Origin: Thermodesulfovibrio sp.
Lineage (GTDB): Bacteria > Nitrospirota > Thermodesulfovibrionia > Thermodesulfovibrionales > JdFR-85
Direction: 5' to 3'
NCBI GenBank assembly: GCA_027050975.1
Contig: JALUAR010000039.1
Location: forward strand, 6,047 to 24,282
Length of the DNA: 18,236 nucleotides
Shown piece after piece: positions 7,763 to 14,925 of this stretch. Both the position numbers and the translations under genes were made by a program. The notes under the pieces were generated by a model that did not search any database, was not told where the DNA came from, and saw nothing but the letters and a program-made list of their open reading frames with translations. Numbering within the stretch: position 1 is the stretch's first letter; the number at the start of each line of letters is the position of its first letter.

Positions 7763-8854
7763 GTGGACAGGGGAGCCCGATTAGAGATCAACATTCCGAA
7801 CCTGATCTCCAATCTCCGGTTAATCAAAGAGAGGGTCCGCCACAGACCTGTTATTGCCGTGGTAAAGGCGGATGCTTATGGCCACGGAGCAGTGCCTGTC
7901 TCAAAGGCGCTAATTAAAGCAGGAGCAGAGATCCTCGGGGTTGCTTTTCTTTCAGAGGCAATAGAACTGAGAGAGTCGGGAATTAACAGCCCGATAATTG
8001 TATTCTTTGACTCCGATATTACGGAAGAGGTCTTTCGTTATAATATCACTCCGGTTATCAGTAGCCTGAAAATAGCGAAACGTCTCTCCTCAGTAGCAGA
8101 GAAACAAGGTAAGCAGCTAACAGTACATCTGAATTTTGACACTGGAATGGGAAGAATGGGTATAGATTTCCAAAAAGCAGAAGAGACCATTGGTGAGATC
8201 CTCTCTTTGAAAGGGCTGCGGATAGAGGGAATCATGACCCACTTCTCAGAGGCTGACCTTTCTGACAAGTCCTTTGCCACTGTACAGCTCCAAAGATTCG
8301 ACAAGCTCCGCAAGTGGTTTGCAGAAAAAGGACTCACCCCCCTATGCCACGTGGCAAACAGCGCTGCAGTATTGAACCTTCCCGAGGCATATATGGATGC
8401 TGTCCGCCCGGGAATACTGCTTTACGGAGTCAGCCCTTGTGGTAACAGCATGGGAAAACCTGTTATGACAGTAAAGACCGAGATCATCGAGATCAGAAGA
8501 GTAAGATCGGGCACTCCTATAAGTTACGGCAGAACCTATATAACCAGGAGGGAGAGCACTATTGGAGTTCTGCCTGTAGGGTATGCAGACGGCCTGTTCA
8601 GATCGATATCCAACCGCTCAGAGGTGCTTGTAAGGGGAAAAAGGGTTCCGGTAGTTGGTAGAGTCTGTATGGATCTGACAATGGTCGATCTCACAGATCT
8701 AGCCGATGCCGAGGTGGGCGATGAGGTGGTTGTCATAGGCTCGCAGGGAAATGAATGCATAACAGCCGATGAGTTAGCCATGAATGCCGGGACAATCTCT
8801 TACGAGATTCTTACCTCCTTAGGCAGTAAAAACAGACGCACCTATATTGAGTAG
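7763..8854 (+). CDS. alr: Alanine racemase Alr
   Basis: PLP enzyme interconverting L- and D-alanine, supplying D-alanine for peptidoglycan. It has 363 residues, a normal length. The PLP-binding lysine is Lys35 in VVKADAYGHG and the second catalytic base is Tyr255 in ISYGRTY. Other landmarks are HFSEAD near 155, HVANSAA, RPGILLYG and GRVCMDLTMVD, all standard for the fold-type III barrel plus beta domain. The start is GTG at 7763, directly abutting the tatA stop, with a purine-rich AAGAAGAAAAGG upstream; no nearby ATG gives the conserved N-terminus. The gap to the next gene is 15 bases. Confidence 0.96.
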   Translation: MDRGARLEINIPNLISNLRLIKERVRHRPVIAVVKADAYGHGAVPVSKALIKAGAEILGVAFLSEAIELRESGINSPIIVFFDSDITEEVFRYNITPVISSLKIAKRLSSVAEKQGKQLTVHLNFDTGMGRMGIDFQKAEETIGEILSLKGLRIEGIMTHFSEADLSDKSFATVQLQRFDKLRKWFAEKGLTPLCHVANSAAVLNLPEAYMDAVRPGILLYGVSPCGNSMGKPVMTVKTEIIEIRRVRSGTPISYGRTYITRRESTIGVLPVGYADGLFRSISNRSEVLVRGKRVPVVGRVCMDLTMVDLTDLADAEVGDEVVVIGSQGNECITADELAMNAGTISYEILTSLGSKNRRTYIE

Positions 8855-8869
8855 GAGCAAGGGGTTTGC

Positions 8870-11599
8870 ATGAAAAGAAACGTTTTTTTTATTGTCCTTG
8901 TAACAGTCCTTATTCTGATAATAGCCAGCCTGTTCACTTCCGTAGGCTTTTATGTGGATTATCTGTTTTTCAAAGAGGTAGGATACGAATCGGTATTCAA
9001 AAAGACCTTTTCCACAAAGATTTTGACTGCCGTAGCATATACAATTGCCGGAATGCTTCTGTTTTTGGTTAATGTCCTGTTTGCCAACAGAATGGTGTTT
9101 CCTCAGGCAAGATTGTATGCCATCGAGAGGAATCTTTACGGGTTCAGAAAACTGGACTTAAATCGCATAATAAAAACAGCCACTTTATATCTCACCATTC
9201 CTTTCGGACTATTTTTCGGGATTGCAGGTAGCAGGTTCTGGGAGGAACTCCTACTGTATCTGAATTCCGAAATATCAGGGCTTAAGGACCCAATCTTCGA
9301 CATAGATGTCTCATTCTATATCTTTAAGCTTCCCCTTCTGGAGGCGCTTTTAGGAACCTTTAGTTTCTGTATTTTCATCATCTTGATACTTATCCTTCTA
9401 AACTATCTTTTAAGAGGCGGAGTAACATATATTGAAGGTCTAATAAGCATAGACAGAAGGGTTAAACGTCATATCGCATCTCTCATATCTGTGCTTATTC
9501 TCTGTATCGGTGCAAAGTTTTATTTAGACCGATACAAACTTCTCTTCAGTGACCACGGCATACTGTTCGGAGCCTCATACACGGATGTTCATGCAAGACT
9601 ACTAATGCTGAACATTATCACCATATTATCCGTTGTCACAGCCGTAGGCTTTTTTATCGGTATTACACGGAGGTCCGTAAAGGCAGCCCTGATTCCTCTC
9701 GGACTCCTTATTCTCTTTTATATAGTCGGCCTGGGAGTATATCCCTCAGCACTCCAGGGTTTCAAGGTCTCCCCCAATGAGATAGTACTCGAAAAGCCCT
9801 ACATTGGGCATCACATAAGGTTTACAAGGTTCGGATATGACCTTGACAAGATACAAATACAGCCCTTTGAGGTATCGGATGACCTCGATATCTCGGATAT
9901 AGAGGAGAATATTTCAACCATAAGGAATATAAGGCTATGGGATGAAAAACCACTTCTTAAAACTTACAGCCAGCTACAACAGATCAGGACATATTATAAG
10001 TTCAATGATGTTGACAATGATCGCTACATGATAAATGGCAAATATACCCAGGTGATGCTCTCTCCCAGGGAACTCTCGTATGAAGACCTTCCCGGAAAAT
10101 CGTGGATTAACGAAAGGCTCGTATTCACTCACGGCATCGGCCTTGCTATGGGACCTGTCAGCGGGATTACCCGTGAAGGACTGCCTGAATTCATACTGAA
10201 GGACATACCTCCCGTGTCACCAATCGGTTCGAAGGATGTCTCGGTAAAGCAGCCGGAGATATACTACGGTGAAAGCCCCAATGAATACGTAATAGTAAAA
10301 ACAAAGGTCAAAGAGTTCAGTTACCCCACAAAGGAAGGAAATGTTTACACCACTTACACCGGCACCGGAGGTGTACAACTTTCCTCTCTTTTCAAAAGGG
10401 TGCTCTATGCACTCCACTTCGGCAATTTCAAGATATTCCTCTCTACTGATATAACTTCTGAAAGCAGGATTTTATACTATCGCAATATCCTTGAGCGTGT
10501 TGACATCGTTGCACCCTATTTACTTTATGATCCGGACCCGTATATGGTGGTATCCGACGACGGTCGTCTCTTCTGGATAATCGATGCCTACACCTATACG
10601 AACCGTCTGCCCTATTCCGCACCTATACAAAGGGGGATAAACTATATCAGAAATCCCGTAAAGGTGGTTGTAGATGCATACAACGGCTCCATGAACTTTT
10701 ATGTTGTTGATGATTCCGACATAATAATCAAAACCTTTATGAAGATCTTCCCTAAACTCTTCAAGCCACTGGATGAGATGCCGGAAGACCTGAGAAGACA
10801 TATACGATATCCCAGAAGTCTGCTTAAAATTCAGTCCAGAATGTTTGCCACCTTCCACATGACAGACCCGCAGGTCTTCTATAATAAAGAGGACCTCTGG
10901 GAAATACCTGTTTACAGGGGAAGCCCGATGGAGCCTTACTACATAATCCTCCGACTTCCCCGAAGCGATGATGCTGACAATTTTGGAACGGAAAAAGAGG
11001 AGTTTGTGCTTCTTATTCCCTTTACCCCCTCCAAAAGAGACAACTTAGCTGCATGGATGGCAGCAAGATGTGATGGTAACAATTATGGCAAGATAATTGT
11101 CTATACATTCCCAAGAGACAGACTCGTCTTCGGGCCTCGTCAGATAGATGCCCGTATAGATCAGAATGCTTACATCTCCCAGCAGCTCACCTTATGGGGA
11201 CAGAGAGGATCAGATGTCATTCGTGGCAGCTTACTCATTATCCCCATAAAGAACTCCCTTATCTATGTCCAGCCCCTTTATCTCGTTGCTACCGACAGGG
11301 TAGGACTCCCGGAGCTAAGGAGAGTAATAGTTGCATACGGTAACGAGGTTATCATGGAGGATAATCTTCTCACCGCTTTGAAAAAGATGTTTGAGGGTAA
11401 GATTACCGCCAGGCCCCGATTAGATTTCAGAAAGGAGAAGGAGAAACCTACTGCCGGTATCTCAGAAAAGGAATTAGGACTTAAGGCCCTTGAATCATTG
11501 AGAAAGGCCAAACAGTCCCTCCGCAATGAGGACTGGCGAGGCTTTGGAGAATACCTGAAAAGAACAGAAGAACTCCTGAAGAGACTTGCTGAAGAGTGA
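8870..11599 (+). CDS. UPF0182 (COG1615) large membrane protein of unknown function
   Basis: A 909-residue protein matching the UPF0182 family, whose function is not established. Seven hydrophobic segments are visible, at roughly residues 5-30, 50-72, 103-123, 155-180, 204-222, 244-268 and 274-296. They are followed by about 600 mostly polar residues expected on the outer face of the membrane, with many aromatic and aspartate residues (for example YLLYDPDPYMVVSDDGRLFWIIDAY split across 545-570). The last ~50 residues are charged and helical (KALESLRKAKQSL). The ribosome site AGGAGCAAGG precedes the ATG at 8870. It sits 15 bases after alr in an apparent operon, hinting at an envelope role, but that is context only. 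The stop lies one base from the convergent hemH stop. Confidence 0.88.
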   Translation: MKRNVFFIVLVTVLILIIASLFTSVGFYVDYLFFKEVGYESVFKKTFSTKILTAVAYTIAGMLLFLVNVLFANRMVFPQARLYAIERNLYGFRKLDLNRIIKTATLYLTIPFGLFFGIAGSRFWEELLLYLNSEISGLKDPIFDIDVSFYIFKLPLLEALLGTFSFCIFIILILILLNYLLRGGVTYIEGLISIDRRVKRHIASLISVLILCIGAKFYLDRYKLLFSDHGILFGASYTDVHARLLMLNIITILSVVTAVGFFIGITRRSVKAALIPLGLLILFYIVGLGVYPSALQGFKVSPNEIVLEKPYIGHHIRFTRFGYDLDKIQIQPFEVSDDLDISDIEENISTIRNIRLWDEKPLLKTYSQLQQIRTYYKFNDVDNDRYMINGKYTQVMLSPRELSYEDLPGKSWINERLVFTHGIGLAMGPVSGITREGLPEFILKDIPPVSPIGSKDVSVKQPEIYYGESPNEYVIVKTKVKEFSYPTKEGNVYTTYTGTGGVQLSSLFKRVLYALHFGNFKIFLSTDITSESRILYYRNILERVDIVAPYLLYDPDPYMVVSDDGRLFWIIDAYTYTNRLPYSAPIQRGINYIRNPVKVVVDAYNGSMNFYVVDDSDIIIKTFMKIFPKLFKPLDEMPEDLRRHIRYPRSLLKIQSRMFATFHMTDPQVFYNKEDLWEIPVYRGSPMEPYYIILRLPRSDDADNFGTEKEEFVLLIPFTPSKRDNLAAWMAARCDGNNYGKIIVYTFPRDRLVFGPRQIDARIDQNAYISQQLTLWGQRGSDVIRGSLLIIPIKNSLIYVQPLYLVATDRVGLPELRRVIVAYGNEVIMEDNLLTALKKMFEGKITARPRLDFRKEKEKPTAGISEKELGLKALESLRKAKQSLRNEDWRGFGEYLKRTEELLKRLAEE

Positions 11600-11600
11600 T

Positions 11601-12566
11601 TTATCCTGAGTCCATTGTCTTCAGCACAAGGTCTTTTAAGGCTGCAATAAAAAGGGGATGGGTATTAAGGGATTCCACCCTGTAAAGTTCAACTCCCTCC
11701 TTTTCAGCAAGCTCTTTATAGAGGATATCTATCTCATAAAGGGTCTCGATATGGTCGGAGACAAAGCTCACAGGTACCACAACAATCCGTCTTACCCCTT
11801 CACGGGCAAGCTCATGTATCCTCTCATCTGTTGAAGGGCCAATCCATTTTACAGGCCCACTCCTGCTCTGGTAACTTATACTGTGAGGAGGAAGTTTTGA
11901 ACTCTCCCTTGAAAGCAACTGAATCACAGCCCTGACTGTTCCTTCCACCTCCTTGACATAGGGGTCACCTTCCTGGATGAAACTCTCAGGCAGACTGTGT
12001 GCGCTGAAAAGCAGATGCGTATTTTCTGTTGCTGTTTCGTTTAATTTTTTTAAAATCAGGTCTGCAAGTGCCTTTATGAAAAGCGGATGGTCAAACCAGG
12101 AGTCAATAAAACAGGTCTCCATGCCAATGGAACGGGCTGTCCGGAGGAATTGCTCTTTTGTAGAGCCTGTTGTTGCTTTTGAATACTGAGGGTAAAGGCT
12201 TAGTCCGATTATCTTTCTCACACCTTCTGAGAAGGCCTTTTTTAAGGACTCCTCAATAAAGGGATGCCAGTATCTCATCCCCACATACACAGGTATATCT
12301 CCAAACTCCTTCAAAGACCTCTTTAGAGCCGAAGCCTGCTCAGAGGTAATTCTCAGTATCGGTGAGCCCCCCCCGATCATTTTGTAAGCCTCTCTTGTTT
12401 TCGGAGCTCTCAGAAAAGAAATCAACAATGCAATGGGTTGCTGCAGAAATGCAGGACCAAGCCTTATTATCTCCCTGTCAGAGAAGAGGTTATATAGAAA
12501 AGGCCTGACCGCATCAAGATTGTCAGGTCCTCCCAAATTCAGAAGAATTACGCCCTTTTTCACCAT
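11601..12566 (-). CDS. hemH: Ferrochelatase HemH
   Basis: Inserts Fe(II) into a porphyrin: protoporphyrin IX in the classical route, or coproporphyrin III in the coproporphyrin route. I chose the ATG at 12566 (321 residues), where VILLNLGGP begins as in the family; a TTG at 12605 would add 13 residues but lies inside a palindromic site. AGGAA about 12 bases upstream is a modest ribosome site. Conserved parts are LLNLGGPD, YVGMRYWHPFIEE, LYPQYS, the catalytic His190 in FSAHSLPE, YQSRSGP and Glu274 in FVSDHIETLYEID. The last two match the metal-transfer Glu/His pair of bacterial ferrochelatases. No other haem gene is nearby. Confidence 0.94.
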   Translation of the reverse strand: MVKKGVILLNLGGPDNLDAVRPFLYNLFSDREIIRLGPAFLQQPIALLISFLRAPKTREAYKMIGGGSPILRITSEQASALKRSLKEFGDIPVYVGMRYWHPFIEESLKKAFSEGVRKIIGLSLYPQYSKATTGSTKEQFLRTARSIGMETCFIDSWFDHPLFIKALADLILKKLNETATENTHLLFSAHSLPESFIQEGDPYVKEVEGTVRAVIQLLSRESSKLPPHSISYQSRSGPVKWIGPSTDERIHELAREGVRRIVVVPVSFVSDHIETLYEIDILYKELAEKEGVELYRVESLNTHPLFIAALKDLVLKTMDSG

Positions 12567-12589
12567 ATTCCGATATTGTTCCTGATATT

Positions 12590-12618
12590 CCTTAACTTTA
12601 CCCAAGTATACTTGTCAA
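12590..12618 (-). promoter_or_regulatory. Possible hemH promoter with overlapping 12-bp palindrome
   Basis: On the minus strand a perfect TTGACA (12613-12618) lies 47 bases before the hemH ATG. It overlaps by two bases a perfect 12-bp palindrome, CAAGTATACTTG (12603-12614), which occupies the would-be spacer. The -10 at 17 bp (TTAAGG) is poor. This arrangement resembles an operator placed over a promoter, but neither part is proven. Confidence 0.35.
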
Positions 12619-12682
12619 TTCATGATATTTTACCAGAAAACGTCACTTGATTTTTTCCCGGTCACTGTCTCATAATAATGAT

Positions 12683-12753
12683 GACCCATCTCCGCCCCCT
12701 CGAGATTGGGTCTCCTCAATTGGCCCCATCTCTTTCCCTCCGGGGATGGGGCC
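12683..12753. repeat. Two adjacent hairpins in the hemH-eamA gap
   Basis: Hairpin 1 pairs GACCCATCTC (12683-12692) with GAGATTGGGTC (12702-12712), with one bulged base. Hairpin 2 pairs GGCCCCATC (12722-12730) perfectly with GATGGGGCC (12745-12753). Both left arms share CCCATCTC. The gap between the hemH ATG and the eamA stop (12567-12846, 280 bp) holds these, the hemH promoter region and the hairpin at 12795-12842; I see no gene in it. The pair may be a degenerate REP/MITE-type element. Confidence 0.6.
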
Positions 12754-12794
12754 CCTCCCAGGAATTCTCAATATGTAAAAAACTGAATACTAAA

Positions 12795-12842
12795 TCCAGC
12801 AGTACCGATAACGAACAATCTCCGAAGGAGTGGTATGCTGGA
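12795..12842 (-). terminator. Possible terminator or structured element after the EamA gene
   Basis: TCCAGCAGTACC (12795-12806) can pair with GGTATGCTGGA (12832-12842) with one bulge. An inner CTCC-GAA-GGAG hairpin (12820-12830) sits between the arms. On the minus strand the structure begins four bases past the EamA stop and is followed by TTTAGTATT, only a weak U-tract. Its position suits a terminator, but the loop is long for an intrinsic one. Confidence 0.35.
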
Positions 12843-12846
12843 TCAG

Positions 12847-13731
12847 TCATGAAGATGTTACTATAAGTACAAATCCTGCAAACATTAAACTGGCACCAAC
12901 CAATCTCTGAAGTATATTCCGCTCTCCGAAAAAGATAAATCCGTAAATGGTACCAATCAGCAGACTTGATCTCTTAATTGATATCATATAAGCCACTTTA
13001 GCCATGCTGACTGCAAACATGTGAGAAATAATCATGATTGAGAAGAATGCCCCGGAAAGCACTACCGGAAGGGATAAATCTTTTATCACTTCTTTATAAG
13101 AGCTAAGTTTAACATTTTTAAACACCAGTGGAGTAAAACATATGGTTACAGCAGTGAAATAAGTGGCACCGAAAAAAATCGGCGAAGAATGTTCAATAGC
13201 CACTTTTCCAAGAGAAGAGGTTATGCTGTAGATCATTGCCACTATAATCATATACACAACTCCCCTCTCCCTTCCTATAGCTCGCACAGGCTCGAGAAAT
13301 CCCTTACTTACAGAACTGACATTCAGTGAGTACCCACCAAGAACTACCAGTACTATCCCTATTCCTCCCATCAAGGAGACCTTCTCGGAGACAATTATTC
13401 TGGAAAAAAGTATAAGAAAAAGAGGGGTAAGTGAAAGGAATGGCAAAGTAAGACTGAGAGGAGAAACCCTCAGTGCCTTAACATATAGAACCATTGCCAG
13501 TATCTCCAAAGGGATTCCGCAGAAAAAGGCAATGTAAAACGTACTATCCAGCTCGGGTCTTGGTATAACCATAATTAAGATAAACAGAAGCGGAAGGGCA
13601 ATGAGAAAACGAAGCCATGCCAGCAGGTATTCGTTATCATATCGTAAAGCCCTCTTCAGAAGGGCATCACTTGAGGCAAGAGAAAAGGCTGAAAGAAAGG
13701 AAAGTATTATCCACATATTTATATTTTGCAT
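12847..13731 (-). CDS. EamA/DMT-superfamily transporter-like membrane protein
   Basis: A 294-residue, very hydrophobic protein of the drug/metabolite transporter type, with about ten membrane helices in two halves (roughly 5-145 and 155-294), the usual EamA duplication. The N-terminal half has SDALLKRAL and YVKALRVSPLSLTLPFLSLTP; the second has MAKVAYMISIKRSSLLIGTIYGFIFFGE, a typical EamA helix-9/10 region. The ATG at 13731 is preceded by AAAGGGA five bases upstream. A longer reading to 13920 is open only because it runs through two hairpins, and I reject it. A TATAAT lies at 13754-13759 (minus) without a good -35. Substrate unknown. Confidence 0.85.
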   Translation of the reverse strand: MQNINMWIILSFLSAFSLASSDALLKRALRYDNEYLLAWLRFLIALPLLFILIMVIPRPELDSTFYIAFFCGIPLEILAMVLYVKALRVSPLSLTLPFLSLTPLFLILFSRIIVSEKVSLMGGIGIVLVVLGGYSLNVSSVSKGFLEPVRAIGRERGVVYMIIVAMIYSITSSLGKVAIEHSSPIFFGATYFTAVTICFTPLVFKNVKLSSYKEVIKDLSLPVVLSGAFFSIMIISHMFAVSMAKVAYMISIKRSSLLIGTIYGFIFFGERNILQRLVGASLMFAGFVLIVTSS

Positions 13732-13805
13732 GAAGTCCCTTTTTTTCTGTAAAATTATAGTATAACCGAAACCTGGACTTTTTAAAGAGACCGGTTTGGT
13801 ATTAC

Positions 13806-13920
13806 AATGCTCCTTGTCTTCATCCCCGACTTTCAGTCGGGGATGAAGACAAGAATAGTAATAAAGATTCCTTTTCCTTGCATTGGAAGCCCCGACCTCT
13901 GGTCGGGGAGCTTCACTCAA
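13806..13920. mobile_element. Candidate transposase-less IS200/IS605-like element (PATE type)
   Basis: About 115 bp with no room for a gene. The left hairpin is a perfect 19-bp stem (13813-13831 with 13835-13853) and a TTC loop; the right hairpin is CCCCGACC-TCT-GGTCGGGG (13890-13908) extended by GAAG/CTTC with a two-base bulge. GAAGCCCCG...CGGGGAGCTTCAC followed by TCAA (13917-13920) resembles right ends of IS200/IS605 elements, and TTAC (13802-13805) lies just left of the first hairpin; in IS608 the cleavage sites are TTAC and TCAA. The two hairpins share the CCCCGAC/GTCGGGG core. Boundaries are inferred from those tetranucleotides. Alternatives are REP-like repeats or a bidirectional terminator. 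Confidence 0.5.
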
Positions 13921-13940
13921 TCACACGGGAGAATATAGGA

Positions 13941-14915
13941 TTGAAAACAAAGTTTGCAAAAATACTAAAAAACTTCGGTAAAAAGCGGATATTGATAATC
14001 GGTGATCTGATCCTTGACCATTACATATGGGGGCTTGTGGAGAGGATCTCTCCAGAAGCACCGGTACCTGTAGTGGATGTGAAAAAGGAGGATTATAACC
14101 TCGGAGGAGCCTCGAATGTTGCTGCCAATATTGTCTCATTAGGCGGAAAAGCTACTGTTGTCGGTGTAAGGGGAGATGATTTCTTTGGCGAGCTGTTAGA
14201 GTCACTTCTTAAAAGACGTGGCATTGATACATCGGGGGTCTTTATAGGGAAACGTCCCACAACAGTGAAGACCAGAGTAATTGCCCATAACCAGCAGGTG
14301 GTCAGGTTTGACCGAGAGGAAAGAAGAACCGTAAGTGACCGTGTATTTAAAGAGATCGCATCTTTTCTTCTGGAAAGAAGGGATGATTGGGATGGAATCA
14401 TTATCTCGGATTACAAAAAGGGTATGGTAAGCCAGAGGCTGATGAAATATATTTTGAAGGAGTTTAAAAGTAACGGAGCCTTTGTCGCAGTGGATCCGAA
14501 AGTGGGCCACTTCAGCCTCTATAAAGGTGTCTCCATAATAACTCCGAATCTCAAGGAGGCTGCACAGGGCTCAGGAGTTGAGATCACCGACGAGCAATCC
14601 CTCATAGCAGCAGGGCAGAAGTTAATAAAAAGGCTAAATTGTGACTCTGTGCTAATTACTCGAGGCGAAGAAGGTATGAGCCTGTTTGAAGACGGACAGG
14701 TAATCCATATACCTACCTTTGCCCAGAGTGTGTACGATGTTACAGGTGCAGGTGATACCGTGATAGCCACTGTTACGCTTGCATACTCTGCAGGTGCAAG
14801 TTTAAAGGATGCTGCCCTGATAGCTAATCATGCAGCCGGTATTGTGGTTGCCAAATTAGGTACTGCCACAGCCACTGTAGAGGAGATAACCAAATCCATG
14901 AGAGGTGAATTATAA
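13941..14915 (+). CDS. rfaE1: D-glycero-beta-D-manno-heptose-7-phosphate kinase (RfaE domain I)
   Basis: PfkB/ribokinase-family kinase adding the 1-phosphate to heptose 7-phosphate on the way to ADP-heptose for LPS core. The diagnostic RISPEAPVPVV is at 35-45, followed by GGASNVAAN (55-63), NQQVVRFDREE and the catalytic Asp272 in DVTGAGDT. At 324 residues it is kinase-only: the C-terminal nucleotidyltransferase half found in fused E. coli HldE is absent and should be encoded elsewhere. I chose TTG at 13941 because GGGAG lies nine bases upstream and the N-terminus then aligns with the family; an upstream TTG at 13878 would translate through the right hairpin of the mobile-element candidate. 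It is followed after 10 bases by the next gene. Confidence 0.92.
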   Translation: MKTKFAKILKNFGKKRILIIGDLILDHYIWGLVERISPEAPVPVVDVKKEDYNLGGASNVAANIVSLGGKATVVGVRGDDFFGELLESLLKRRGIDTSGVFIGKRPTTVKTRVIAHNQQVVRFDREERRTVSDRVFKEIASFLLERRDDWDGIIISDYKKGMVSQRLMKYILKEFKSNGAFVAVDPKVGHFSLYKGVSIITPNLKEAAQGSGVEITDEQSLIAAGQKLIKRLNCDSVLITRGEEGMSLFEDGQVIHIPTFAQSVYDVTGAGDTVIATVTLAYSAGASLKDAALIANHAAGIVVAKLGTATATVEEITKSMRGEL

Positions 14916-14925
14916 GGAGGTAAAA

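Noticed and set aside
12567..12605. Longer hemH start at TTG 12605
   Set aside because: It lies within a palindromic operator-like site, adds residues not seen in the family, and has no ribosome site.
12678..12866. 62-codon plus-strand frame in the hemH-eamA gap
   Set aside because: It is a translation of the two hairpins and overlaps the end of eamA; it has no ribosome site and no recognisable protein.
13813..13914. Possible two-repeat CRISPR array
   Set aside because: The repeats are inverted hairpins of different length with a short AT-rich middle, not direct repeats with unique spacers, and no cas genes are nearby.
13732..13920. N-terminal extension of the EamA protein to a TTG at 13920
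   Set aside because: The extra residues are translated hairpin arms. The ATG at 13731 has a good ribosome site and begins exactly at the first membrane helix.
14905..14925. GTG start extending the PP-loop protein by seven residues
   Set aside because: The extension is the translated Shine-Dalgarno region of the ATG at 14926 and overlaps the rfaE1 stop without its own ribosome site.
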